Positions 8,299 through 16,858 of a stretch of 64,000 nucleotides of DNA are shown here, one piece after another. The translations under genes and the position numbers were made by a program. The DNA is taken from contig JAHLLM010000019.1 of the NCBI GenBank assembly GCA_020444175.1, positions 33,567 to 97,566 of the forward strand, read 5' to 3'. How positions within the stretch are numbered: the first letter of the stretch is position 1; each line of letters begins with the position of its first letter. The DNA comes from Desulfobulbaceae bacterium (GTDB taxonomy: Bacteria > Desulfobacterota > Desulfobulbia > Desulfobulbales > SURF-16). Below the pieces are notes generated by a model. The model made no database searches, was not told the origin of the DNA, and worked only from the letters and a program-made list of their open reading frames with translations.

Positions 8299-10650
8299 AT
8301 GGGACGAAAATCTCAATTTTGTGCAGCAATTGCATTTATGACATTCCTGGGGAGCGGGACTTCACTTTTCGCTTTTACACCTTTACCTGTTGCTGACGAT
8401 CCGCTTGTCCGGATGCCGGGGACGCAACCGGAGCAACGTATTGATTTAAGGGAGGCTGACCGGTGCCTTTCCTGTCACCAAACAGACCCAAAGACAAATG
8501 AGACTCTGGGAACAGGGTTCTGGTCCGGCTCCATGATGGCTCAGGCGGCAAGGGATCCTGTTTTTTGGGCAACAATGACCGTTTCCATGCAGGATTCCAT
8601 ATGGGTTCTCGGCAATCCCAATGCCGCTGATATCTGTCTGCGATGCCATATGCCGGAAGGATGGTTAGGGGGCAGATCCGATCCCCCGAATGCGTCTCTC
8701 ATGACCGGGAGTGATTTTGACGGGGTGCATTGCGATTCCTGTCATCGTCTATGGGACCCGTTTTTTGAAACCTCTTTTGTCGGTACCAGAGAAAGTGCAG
8801 ACTGGCTTGGATACTGGGATGAGGCTGGAAATTTCGGGCCCCCTCCGCCGGATTCAGGGACGGCCTCTCAGGTGGCGGCATATGAAACATTACTGGCGGA
8901 TAGAACCCTTTCAGCTCAGATATTTAAATTCTCAGGGCAAAATTTCTTTAATGTAAATGAACCGGCATATAGCACGTATACTGAAAATGGAGCCGGTCAA
9001 TACTTTGTTGACTCAAATGCGGGGCTGGGACCCCAAAGGGCGAGTTTTGCAGACACGACTCCGAATCACGATGTGCTGTATAGCCGCTACCATAAATCGA
9101 AGTATTTCTGCTCAAACTGTCATGATGTTTCCAATCCGGTACTGGCAAACCTGGGCCTGTCAGGTCTAGCTGATCAGTCCGGAGGCGCCGATCTCATCAC
9201 GGAACAGTATCCGGCTTCAAATTATCTCCATGTGGAGCGGACATTTTCAGAATTTATGCTTTCCGCATACGGACGAGGAGGTGCTGCAACGAATCTTGAG
9301 CTGCAGCAACAGGCCGATCCTGTTACCTGGGCAGCTAAATGTCAGGATTGTCACATGCGTGATATCAGCGGGAAAGGATCCCGGGAGGACCATACAATCA
9401 TTCGGCCTGATGAGAGTACCGAGCACCCGAATTCCGGGCTTCCTCTGCATGATTTGCAAGGTGGAAACGCCTGGATAACGTATATTCTCGGCTCAACGGA
9501 CAATACCTTGCCGACTTTTGATCAAACGAATTTTAATTTAATGACCCAGGGGCCACAGGCATTGACGTTGAATTTTTATGCCGGTCAATCGCCAACGCAA
9601 AACGGCGCAGCCTTGATGGATGCCTCGGCTCGGGCTCTGGAGCAATTAAGCTTAGCAGGGACCATTAAGAATGTTGACTACAATCCTGCCACCGGAGACC
9701 TTTCTTTCAAGGTGCAGAACAACACCGGCCATAAATTGATTTCCGGCTATCCCGAAGGACGGCGGATGTTTGTTAATATCAAGGCATACAACAACGATAA
9801 TTTGATTTTTGAAGTCAATCCGTATGATTATGCCGCCGGGACTTTAGCAGGAACGCACCAGGTGGTCTCGCCCACGCTTGCAGCCAACCAGGCTTATGTT
9901 GACGAGCTTGTCTATGAAGCGAAACTGAAAAGCGATCTTACCGGCGAACTGGACGGAACCTTTCATTTTGCCCTGGCAACGGACCGCTATAAGGACAATA
10001 GAATTCCGCCTAAAGGATTTGCTGTTGCCGAGGCGGCTTCCCGCCTGAGCGAACCTGTCTGGCAGGGCGCAAGCGCTCCAGATTATTTCACAACGGAAGA
10101 ATATGACGGGGGCTTTGATGACGTTTCTCTGAACAGCATCTTTCCCCCGGGCGCGGATGAGATTGAGGTAACCCTGTATTACCAGGGGACTTCTCGAAAG
10201 TATATTGAATTTTTACAGGATGAAATAAACGGGACGGCCTCAACCCTTTCCCTTGATCCCGGCAGCGGTCTGAATCCTGCGGGCGGGACGGAAACATATA
10301 TCATTCAAACGGATCCGTTTTTCCAGGGACTTAAGGCCTGGGGAGATACCATCTGGCAGCTTTGGTACCATAATCATGGTTTGGACGGCAGCGGTCTTGC
10401 CGTTCCGGGTATTGTTCCTTATGCAATGTCGGAAGAGAGCTGGGAAACCGCGGCAAATCTATGTAGCTCCGACCTGAACAACGACGGCAGTGTGGATGTG
10501 GGTGATTTTGCTATATTCCGCCTGGAATGGGGGCGTATAGACTGCAACCTGGCAAATCCGTGTACTGCAGACCTGAATGGCGACGGCAGTGTGGATGTGG
10601 GGGATTTTGCCATATTCCGTTTGGAATGGGGGCGCATTGATTGTTTATAG
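8299..10650 (+). CDS. Secreted pentaheme cytochrome c with C-terminal dockerin pair
   Basis: The 783-residue protein has a Sec signal peptide (about 1-25). Five CxxCH heme-attachment motifs begin at residues 56 (CLSCH), 113 (CLRCH), 145 (CDSCH), 271 (CSNCH) and 348 (CQDCH). After a beta-rich middle part it ends with two almost identical calcium-loop repeats at about 725-783, each DLN(N/G)DGSVDVGDFAIFRLEW, the type I dockerin pattern. It is therefore a multiheme electron-transfer protein carrying a cohesin-binding tag. It sits between two PEP-CTERM genes and has a good ribosome site (GAGGAGGGAACAGG). Likely location is outside the inner membrane, possibly on the cell surface. Catalytic activity, for example on N- or S-compounds, cannot be decided from sequence. 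Confidence 0.85.
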   Translation: MGRKSQFCAAIAFMTFLGSGTSLFAFTPLPVADDPLVRMPGTQPEQRIDLREADRCLSCHQTDPKTNETLGTGFWSGSMMAQAARDPVFWATMTVSMQDSIWVLGNPNAADICLRCHMPEGWLGGRSDPPNASLMTGSDFDGVHCDSCHRLWDPFFETSFVGTRESADWLGYWDEAGNFGPPPPDSGTASQVAAYETLLADRTLSAQIFKFSGQNFFNVNEPAYSTYTENGAGQYFVDSNAGLGPQRASFADTTPNHDVLYSRYHKSKYFCSNCHDVSNPVLANLGLSGLADQSGGADLITEQYPASNYLHVERTFSEFMLSAYGRGGAATNLELQQQADPVTWAAKCQDCHMRDISGKGSREDHTIIRPDESTEHPNSGLPLHDLQGGNAWITYILGSTDNTLPTFDQTNFNLMTQGPQALTLNFYAGQSPTQNGAALMDASARALEQLSLAGTIKNVDYNPATGDLSFKVQNNTGHKLISGYPEGRRMFVNIKAYNNDNLIFEVNPYDYAAGTLAGTHQVVSPTLAANQAYVDELVYEAKLKSDLTGELDGTFHFALATDRYKDNRIPPKGFAVAEAASRLSEPVWQGASAPDYFTTEEYDGGFDDVSLNSIFPPGADEIEVTLYYQGTSRKYIEFLQDEINGTASTLSLDPGSGLNPAGGTETYIIQTDPFFQGLKAWGDTIWQLWYHNHGLDGSGLAVPGIVPYAMSEESWETAANLCSSDLNNDGSVDVGDFAIFRLEWGRIDCNLANPCTADLNGDGSVDVGDFAIFRLEWGRIDCL

Positions 10651-10690
10651 TTGAAAGGATAAATTTTAAACAAAATGAGGAGGGATGCAC

Positions 10691-11485
10691 ATGAACAAAA
10701 AAAAGACAAAATTGTTTTTGACTCTATGGTGCTGTGTAGCTGGTCTCGGATTGGGTTTTGCCGGAACGTCCCAGGCTTCCACGATCTTTAAGGTATCCAT
10801 AACAAACCTGAGTCCCAATGTTTTGACTCCGATGCCTTTGGTCACCCACAACTCCAACTTTGACCTTTTTTCCCAGGGCGCAGCTGCTTCAGCCGAGGTG
10901 GAAGGCCTGGCGGAAAGCGGTGATGCCCCCGGTATTATCGGACTTGCCGCAGCCGCGCCTTCAACTGATGTTTTTGACTATATCGTTGCCTCAGGGGCAC
11001 CCCTTGGGCCCGGTGCTTCAGCTTCCGTTATGATTTCGGCGGATCCAGCCTATTCTCTTTTAAGCTATATGAGCATGCTGGCTATCAGTAATGACGGCTT
11101 TATCGGCGGCACCACCGGGGATGGAGCCATTTCTCTCTTTAACGGCGGGCTGCCCTCATATGGGACGTACACCATAATGCCTCTGGATGTATGGGATGCC
11201 GGTACGGAAGTAAATGACGAGCTTGCGGCAAACGTTCCCGCCCTTGGCGGCATGGGCAGTATTGACGAGGGGGGAGTGGTCAGCCGGATTTTCAACTTCG
11301 GCTCATTTACTATTTATGGGCACCCCGGCATTATGGGTATTGCCGACATTCCCGTTGAAAATAACTGGCGCAGCGGAGCGGTGGCTGAAATCAACATTGA
11401 GGCCGTGCCGATTCCGGGTGCCGTCTGGTTGCTGGGTTCCGGTCTGTTCAGTCTTATTTGCGCCCGAAGAAAATGGAAAACTTGA
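10691..11485 (+). CDS. Spondin-domain PEP-CTERM protein
   Basis: The 264-residue exported protein has a signal peptide (MNKKKTKLFLTLWC ... SQA). A spondin-N-like domain follows (VSITNLSPNVLTPMPLVTHN, FDLFSQGAAASAEVEGLAE, GDAPGIIGL, ISNDGFIGG), and then the exosortase tail VPIPGAVWLLGSGLFSL with a basic end. ATG 10691 is preferred over the ATG at 10685 because GGAGGG lies directly against the first one. It follows the cytochrome gene by 40 bases and is closed by a strong terminator, so the three surface genes probably form one transcription unit. Spondin-domain PEP-CTERM proteins are known but uncharacterised. Confidence 0.8.
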   Translation: MNKKKTKLFLTLWCCVAGLGLGFAGTSQASTIFKVSITNLSPNVLTPMPLVTHNSNFDLFSQGAAASAEVEGLAESGDAPGIIGLAAAAPSTDVFDYIVASGAPLGPGASASVMISADPAYSLLSYMSMLAISNDGFIGGTTGDGAISLFNGGLPSYGTYTIMPLDVWDAGTEVNDELAANVPALGGMGSIDEGGVVSRIFNFGSFTIYGHPGIMGIADIPVENNWRSGAVAEINIEAVPIPGAVWLLGSGLFSLICARRKWKT

Positions 11486-11526
11486 AAGTTTATGCTATTG
11501 CCGTAAAATAAAAGATCCATTTTGCT

Positions 11527-11564
11527 GGCGGGACCTGCTGCTTAAAGGGTCCCGCCTTCTTTTT
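11527..11564 (+). terminator. Rho-independent terminator
   Basis: GGCGGGACC (11527-11535) pairs with GGTCCCGCC (11548-11556), followed by TTCTTTTT. It ends the PEP-CTERM/cytochrome unit. Confidence 0.85.
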
Positions 11565-11579
11565 CCGAGGTAAAAAAAC

Positions 11580-11840
11580 ATGGGAAAACACAAAGAAGCA
11601 GTCAAGTTAGCAATTAAAGACGAATTGATTGCTGAGTTCAGATCCTCCGGTGCCAGACAGGGAGACATGTTATCCCGGCAATGGCTGCATGACGTTTATC
11701 TGCCCACATTAGGCCCCAAGGAAGAAAAAGCCTTTGAAGAGGCTATCAGTGAAATGATATATGACGGAATCATCGAATATGATGGAGATAGAAAACCAAC
11801 GTACAGGCTTACGAAAAAAGGCGAGGAGGTACTGTGTTAG
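11580..11840 (+). CDS. Small winged-helix-like protein
   Basis: An 86-residue protein of unknown role. The C-terminal half (EEAISEMIYDGIIEYDGDRKPTYRLTKKGEE) has the helix followed by a beta-wing and a TKKGEE end seen in MarR/PadR-like winged-helix proteins. The N-terminal half is helical. GAGG precedes the ATG at suitable distance. It lies alone after a terminator. A role in DNA binding is inferred from shape only. Confidence 0.6.
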   Translation: MGKHKEAVKLAIKDELIAEFRSSGARQGDMLSRQWLHDVYLPTLGPKEEKAFEEAISEMIYDGIIEYDGDRKPTYRLTKKGEEVLC

Positions 11841-12038
11841 CGCCTGACGTGAAAAGTCTCCAGGCTCCCGTCTCCTGTCCGCCATCCCGCTTTTGTTGAA
11901 ATTGTAGTGACATGCGGTTACTATTGATCCCGCTTGGAGGGGATTTGATGGTGACTGTCCCCAAACTGCTGGTTTATTGGTCCGGTTCACCAGTCTTTCC
12001 ATATTTTTCTCCCCATTATTTTTTTAGAAGCAAATATT

Positions 12039-12614
12039 ATGAATATTATCACCAAACTGTTGAGTCAGGCCATTCAGGGTGAATCTTTTGCCGAAAAACG
12101 TTACGATGCCTTTGCCCGGCACGCCATTGGGGAAGGCTTTCCCGGCATTGCCAGGCTTTTTACAGGGCTTGCCAGGGCCGAGGCCGTCCATATTGCCAAC
12201 CACAAACGCGCCCTTGAAAAAAATAACGGCAAAGGGGATGCAAAGATCTCCATTGCCGAACCTGTAGTGGCGGCAACGGTTGTCGAAAATATTGCTACAG
12301 CAATCCAAGGAGAGCATGAGGAGATAACCTCAATGTACCCTTCATTTATCAAGCAGGTCAAAAAGAGGCACGGCTCTGATTTTGTTGCAAAAATAGCGCT
12401 TCTTTCCATGTCCTGGGCCATGGAGGCGGAAAAGGGTCACCTGGAGTTGCTGCGGCTGGCTCGGCAAAGTATCGAGGCTGGCAAGGACATGAATTCTGAG
12501 AATTTTTATCTGTGCCGGGTCTGCGGTAACGTGATTTACCAGGAGACCGCTCCCCAGGTAATATGCCCGATCTGCGGCCATGACCCTCATTTTTACAGTA
12601 AGGTAACGAAATAA
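12039..12614 (+). CDS. Rubrerythrin
   Basis: The 191-residue protein has the four-helix diiron ferritin-like fold with ligand Glu/His pairs (GESFAEKRY, ARAEAVHIANH, EHEEITSMYP, AMEAEKGHLE). A C-terminal rubredoxin-like knuckle follows (CRVCGNVI ... CPICGHDPHFY). Rubrerythrins reduce hydrogen peroxide in anaerobes with electrons from rubredoxin-type donors, in the cytoplasm. Its stop overlaps the next start (TAATG), coupling it to a VIT1-type iron/manganese transporter, which fits joint handling of iron and peroxide. Confidence 0.92.
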   Translation: MNIITKLLSQAIQGESFAEKRYDAFARHAIGEGFPGIARLFTGLARAEAVHIANHKRALEKNNGKGDAKISIAEPVVAATVVENIATAIQGEHEEITSMYPSFIKQVKKRHGSDFVAKIALLSMSWAMEAEKGHLELLRLARQSIEAGKDMNSENFYLCRVCGNVIYQETAPQVICPICGHDPHFYSKVTK

Positions 12615-13327
12615 TGGCTTTTGAGGAAAAATTTCACCTGGAGGGGGGGGAACTTATCCGCCAGGCCACATTCGGGCTTAATGACGGTGTTGTTTCCATC
12701 TTTGCCCTGCTGGCCGGCGTTGCCGGTGCCGGTCAGGAACCGCAGACAATTCTTATTACCCTGCTTGCCGCCACCATTGCCGGAGCCTTAAGCATGGCTG
12801 CGGGTGAATATGTGAGCAGCAAGAGCGAAAGAGATTTCTACCGCCACGAAATTGAGCAGGAGCGTTTGGAAATAGAGCTCTGCCCCCACGTGGAAAAAGA
12901 GGAGCTTCGCCTTATCTATCAACGCAAGGGATTTGAAGGGGAGCTTCTGGATGAAATTGTGGCCGGACTGGCTGAGAATAAAGAGGTCTGGACCAGGGAA
13001 ATGGTCATGGCCGAACTCGGAGTGGCCGGGGTTGACGAAGAAGACGGTTTCAAGTCTTCCCTGATAATCTTTTTTGCCTTTATTGCCGGCGCTGCTTTCC
13101 CCACTTTACCCTACCTGTTTTGCCTACCCCTGGGAGTGGCGCCGCAGACTACTTTTTATATTGCCACCTGTATCACTGTCTTCGGTCTTTTTACCGCAGG
13201 CGCCCTGAAAAAATTCGTCACCGGAGTCAACTGGTTCAAGTCAGGTTTTGAGATGCTCGGAGTCGGTTTTTTTGCCTATCTGATTTCCTACCTGATTGGG
13301 CTTGCTATTCCTGGCGTCACCATTTAG
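12614..13327 (+). CDS. VIT1/CCC1-family iron/manganese transporter
   Basis: The 237-residue membrane protein belongs to the VIT1/CCC1 family. The first helix carries RQATFGLNDGVVSIFALLAGV, the second AATIAGALSMAAGEYVSSKSE. A charged cytoplasmic segment (EIEQERLEIELCPHVEKEELRLIY) follows, and three more helices end in LIGLAIPGV. Family members move Fe2+ or Mn2+ out of the cytoplasm. The start overlaps the rubrerythrin stop by one base. The middle segment is the usual short VIT linker, not a full fused ferritin domain. Confidence 0.9.
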   Translation: MAFEEKFHLEGGELIRQATFGLNDGVVSIFALLAGVAGAGQEPQTILITLLAATIAGALSMAAGEYVSSKSERDFYRHEIEQERLEIELCPHVEKEELRLIYQRKGFEGELLDEIVAGLAENKEVWTREMVMAELGVAGVDEEDGFKSSLIIFFAFIAGAAFPTLPYLFCLPLGVAPQTTFYIATCITVFGLFTAGALKKFVTGVNWFKSGFEMLGVGFFAYLISYLIGLAIPGVTI

Positions 13328-13333
13328 TGTCTG

Positions 13334-14305
13334 TTACTCCTCGTCGGCTTCCTGGTATTTATGCCAGGTTGTGTCCGGGTCAAAGACGGTCATGGCTGAT
13401 GCCGTGGCAGTCGTGTCCCCGCCCATGTCTTTTTCATAGATCACTCCCTCCTGGTTGGTAATGAAGGTCATAATGCCTGAAGCGCCGTACTTGGCAGGAT
13501 AGGCCACCAGGCCGAAGCCGAGGATCATTTTGCCGTCCACCGCATAGTCAAAGGCGCCGCCGTTGGCATGCTCTCCCTGAGCCTTGAGAATTTTGAAATA
13601 ATAGCCGTGAAAAGGTTCCGGAGGAACCTCGTCCAGGTCGCCCGTATATCCTTCCTTTGTCGCTCTGGCGATGAGGGGGCCGAAAGGGCTTTCCTGCTCC
13701 CCTTCCTCCACGGGCCAATAGAGGCCGTCCTTTTTCCCTTGGCTGCTGGCAATGTTCCGGGCAAACTCCGTCGTGCCGTTTGGTTTCATGCAGGCATATT
13801 CACGCTGGGCATCGGTATAGGCCTGTATTACATCAATGGTGTGCAGCTCGTTTCTGCCGATTCGCCGGTTAAGGATTTCTTCCCGCCCGGCCGGAGTATC
13901 AAAAAACCAGGCAGTGTCCTGCCGAATGACGGGGATCGGGAAAGGATAATCATTTGAGCCGACAAAGAATTCCACCTCATTTTCGTTCACCTGCTCAAGC
14001 CTGTGCTTTTCCAAATAGGCCTTGAGGAATCGTGTTCTGCCGTTGCGGTCGGCGACCGGGTCGCCGGAGGAAATGAGGTCCTCCGAACCGGGACCCAGGA
14101 TGGCAAGCAGCTCGCTGTCATTATTGTCCTGTACTGCAGTCACCAGGGCGTCCATTGCCTGTCCGGGGGATGCGAAACCCGTCTGATCCGTCAGCTCCCT
14201 GGCCGCAGCAAGGCTTGGGGTAGCCGCCATAACCGCGGTAATTAATATGAACACGATACCTGGCAACAACCGCAACATCTTATATGTATTTACTTTAGCT
14301 GGCAT
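13334..14305 (-). CDS. DUF2950 exported protein
   Basis: The 323-residue protein has a signal peptide (LRLLPGIVFILITAVMAATPSLAAA) and the DUF2950 pattern: FASPGQAMDALVTAVQDNN, LGPGSEDLISSGDPVADRNG, GRNELHTIDVIQAYTDAQREYA, FHGYYFKILKAQG, GFGLVAYPAKYGASGIMTF. AGAGGAA stands seven bases before the ATG. It lies 43 bases after the DUF3300 gene on the same strand; these two families are often neighbours. The function is not known; the location is probably periplasmic. Its 3' end converges on the VIT1-type gene with only six bases between the stops. Confidence 0.88.
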   Translation of the reverse strand: MPAKVNTYKMLRLLPGIVFILITAVMAATPSLAAARELTDQTGFASPGQAMDALVTAVQDNNDSELLAILGPGSEDLISSGDPVADRNGRTRFLKAYLEKHRLEQVNENEVEFFVGSNDYPFPIPVIRQDTAWFFDTPAGREEILNRRIGRNELHTIDVIQAYTDAQREYACMKPNGTTEFARNIASSQGKKDGLYWPVEEGEQESPFGPLIARATKEGYTGDLDEVPPEPFHGYYFKILKAQGEHANGGAFDYAVDGKMILGFGLVAYPAKYGASGIMTFITNQEGVIYEKDMGGDTTATASAMTVFDPDTTWHKYQEADEE

Positions 14306-14348
14306 TTTTATGTTCCTCTCTGCGTGAATGGAGTCAAGGAAATATTCA

Positions 14349-15722
14349 TTATCTGTTACGGCTCCTATTGAAGCGACTGCCCTGGCCGTCGTTGTCCGAA
14401 CGACTTCGACCTTGCCGACGGCTGACCCGTCCGCGTTTGCTTGATTTCAGTTCTCGCAGGCCATTGTCAACCTGATTAAAGACATTGTCACGGCTCTGCA
14501 CAGGCACGCTTTCAGGCTGAACTATTGGCCTGCGCTTAAGCTGTTGCTGCTTCCGCTTTTCCTGATCGGTACGCAGACGGATCTGCCGTTCCCGCTCAAC
14601 TCGTTGTCTTTCCCGGGTTTCGCGATAAATTGGTGCCCGTTTCTGCTGATCACTCTTGGCGCGGACGCGTTGCTTTCTTTCGCCCTCGGCCCGTTCGCGT
14701 TCCAGGCGACTGCGTTCAACCTTGGCGCGATCAGCAGCACGTTTTTGTCGCTCAATCCTTGTCTGCTCGTCAATGCGTCGGTTTCTGGTGCGGTCCCAAA
14801 CCCCCTGTTCCGGAAAACCGCGGGTATCGCGCCTGAACTCCCTTGAACGGCGAGGGTGCTGACCATATTTCCGGGCAGTATACTTGTCCCTGTAGGCCAC
14901 TCCACGCCTGTGACGAGGGACGTGATGCCAGCGCCCTGGCTTTGTCAGCCAATGGTTGCGTCTGATGTATCGCGGTCGCTTGCGGGCATCGATGTAAATA
15001 GAATGGGAGTGCCAATGAAAAGAGCTCCAGTCGTTAAAGGCGAATCCGAAGTAAAAGCCGGGCCAGAAGAAGATGCCAGCCCGGAGGCTTATCCCCGGAG
15101 GTCCCCAGTACAAAGGCGGGTAGGCAGGATACCACCAGGGGCCATAGATATGGAAAGGGTCATAATATGGCACGTAGATGATTCTGTCATCTGCCGGTTT
15201 GATGATAATCGTCTCTTTTTCAACAATGATTTTCTGTCTGTCGGAGCTTGCCAGGTTGCCTTTGGCATAGGCCCTGGATCTCAATTCCTGCACCATGTCC
15301 AGAACCTCGTCCTCCTGGGCGAGAAAGGCGTTGCCGAGATTCGTGGTCTCGGTGATACGTTCGCTCATCAAAGCAAGGATTGACTGGAAATGACAGACGG
15401 CCTTGACGCTGGGATCCCAGTCCTTGTCAAGGAGTGCTGCATCCAGGTCTTTGCCGTTCAGTTTTGAATTTTTTTTTACCCAGCGATCAGCTTCGATCAC
15501 TTCAATGGGATAGGTGGACGCCATCAGGACCTGGGACAGAACTGCATCAGGATACAGGGCGATGGGCGCAAGCATCTGGGCCAGCTCTTCACGGCTATAT
15601 TTTTCGGATGGTTCAAGTTGGTCGTTTTGGGCCTGGGCCTGCGGCGGCATGATAAGGCCGCAGAAAAGGAAAGGTATGATGAACAGTCTGAGGGTCAGAT
15701 GGAAGATAACGGCTGACTTCAT
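14349..15722 (-). CDS. DUF3300 exported protein
   Basis: The 457-residue protein starts with a signal peptide (about 1-32). The DUF3300 core follows: LAQMLAPIALYPDAVLSQVLMASTYPIEVIEADRW with NLGNAFLAQEDEVLDMVQELR. A Tyr/Trp/Pro-rich stretch (YYDPFHIYGPWWYPAYPPLYWGPPG) comes next, and a long Arg/Gln/Glu-rich low-complexity tail (about 290-457) ends the protein. GAGGAGG is placed well before the ATG. It is the first gene of the DUF3300-DUF2950 pair, transcribed divergently from the injection-system locus. Function unknown; the basic tail could bind cell-wall polymers or nucleic acid, but that is a guess. Confidence 0.88.
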   Translation of the reverse strand: MKSAVIFHLTLRLFIIPFLFCGLIMPPQAQAQNDQLEPSEKYSREELAQMLAPIALYPDAVLSQVLMASTYPIEVIEADRWVKKNSKLNGKDLDAALLDKDWDPSVKAVCHFQSILALMSERITETTNLGNAFLAQEDEVLDMVQELRSRAYAKGNLASSDRQKIIVEKETIIIKPADDRIIYVPYYDPFHIYGPWWYPAYPPLYWGPPGISLRAGIFFWPGFYFGFAFNDWSSFHWHSHSIYIDARKRPRYIRRNHWLTKPGRWHHVPRHRRGVAYRDKYTARKYGQHPRRSREFRRDTRGFPEQGVWDRTRNRRIDEQTRIERQKRAADRAKVERSRLERERAEGERKQRVRAKSDQQKRAPIYRETRERQRVERERQIRLRTDQEKRKQQQLKRRPIVQPESVPVQSRDNVFNQVDNGLRELKSSKRGRVSRRQGRSRSDNDGQGSRFNRSRNR

Positions 15723-16276
15723 AATACCTCCTCATAAGTCGAACGGGATGGAGTTCTTTACCCGGGCTTACTGCGCTTGATGACGGGTGAATGCTTTTCT
15801 GCTGTGGGACAGTGCTCTAAATATGACCTCGTGCCTATGCAGAAATCTATAAGCATAAAATGGTTTAAATGCAAAAAATGAAAACGGTTTTGCTGGAAGT
15901 CGCCAACCGTCTTCGTCTTGAATGGATGGTTTAAACCCGGGAACGGGGTTCATGAAGAGTCGCCTTTCGGCTACAGGGACGATTCTGCGTCTTCCTTCTA
16001 TCTTGTTGAGGTTCCGAAATGTTTGCCGGTCTTCCTGACTTTTTTTGGGTGTAACCTTTCGGAGTGACAAGGGAATGTTGTAAAAAAATATTATCTCAAT
16101 GTGGCATTTTTTTTCAAAAAGAGCGGCAGCTTTTTTGACGTGGAAGTGGGGAATCGGATCTCCCATTGACATGGACGCCAAAAAAGTGGCTCCGGATGAG
16201 TGCTTTGCCTGGCAGTTCCTTTTATGGCTCTGCTCCCCAATGCGCTTATCAGACAAAGCTGGTGGGGGTATTCGGC
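15723..16276. other. Divergent intergenic region before the eCIS locus
   Basis: The 550 bases separate the minus-strand DUF3300 gene from the plus-strand eCIS locus and should hold both promoters. I see no convincing -35/-10 pair or sigma-54 site. A 162-codon ORF on the minus strand (15768-16256) has no ribosome site and no family I recognise; I do not call it a gene. Confidence 0.4.
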
Positions 16277-16858
16277 TTGCTTGAAAAACCTCTTCAATTT
16301 ATTGAGTCATCACTCAACAACTACCTGCGTCTTCGCAATCGCGGCACCGGCCATGACACCTATCTTGAATTGACGGATATTGTTGATGACCAGGGTAAGT
16401 TTGCCGTGGCCCAGAGCACGGTGGGCATGAGTCTCATCAACATCGAGGAAGAGAAGGTCAATCGTGCCCAGTTGCGGGAGGTCATCCGCGGTGAAGACGG
16501 GGCAGTCGGTTATGCAAATCCTGAGATCCGTTTGCAGCTTCACCTTCTTTTTGTGGCCAATTTCAAGGACCACGATGATTCCGTAAAAAATATTTCGGCT
16601 GTTATCAGCTTCTTCCAGTCCAATAATGTTTTTACTCCTGCCAAACATCCCGAGCTTGATGAAAATATTGAAAAAATTGTCTTTGAACTCGGTTCATACG
16701 GCTTTGAGCAGCTCAGCTATATCTGGGGTATTCTAGGCACCAATTATCGCCCGTCCGTCATCTATAAGATGCGGCTCATTACGATTCAAGAAGCCCTGCA
16801 GCAGCGCGGCGGGGCGATTATCGATAAAACCACTTTTAAAGGCAAGGGGATTCTGTGA
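16277..16858 (+). CDS. DUF4255 protein, eCIS tail terminator/cap (Pvc16-like)
   Basis: The start is uncertain. The frame is open from 16166, but the DUF4255 family begins at the helix seen here as LEKPLQFIESSLNNYL. TTG 16277 preceded by GGTGGGGG is the best choice; GTG 16262 is the alternative. The core ISTVGMSLINIEEE-like strand (QSTVGMSLINIEEEKVNR), the paired strand LQLHLLFVANF and the helix IFELGSYGFEQLSYIWGIL-like region are typical. In eCIS the Pvc16/Afp16 protein caps the tube and ends sheath growth at the distal end. The stop overlaps the next gene (TGATG). Confidence 0.85.
   Translation: MLEKPLQFIESSLNNYLRLRNRGTGHDTYLELTDIVDDQGKFAVAQSTVGMSLINIEEEKVNRAQLREVIRGEDGAVGYANPEIRLQLHLLFVANFKDHDDSVKNISAVISFFQSNNVFTPAKHPELDENIEKIVFELGSYGFEQLSYIWGILGTNYRPSVIYKMRLITIQEALQQRGGAIIDKTTFKGKGIL

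Noticed and set aside
15768..16256. 162-codon minus-strand ORF before the eCIS locus
   Set aside because: No ribosome site and no recognised family. It lies in the divergent promoter region between two well-supported gene groups, so I leave it as non-coding.
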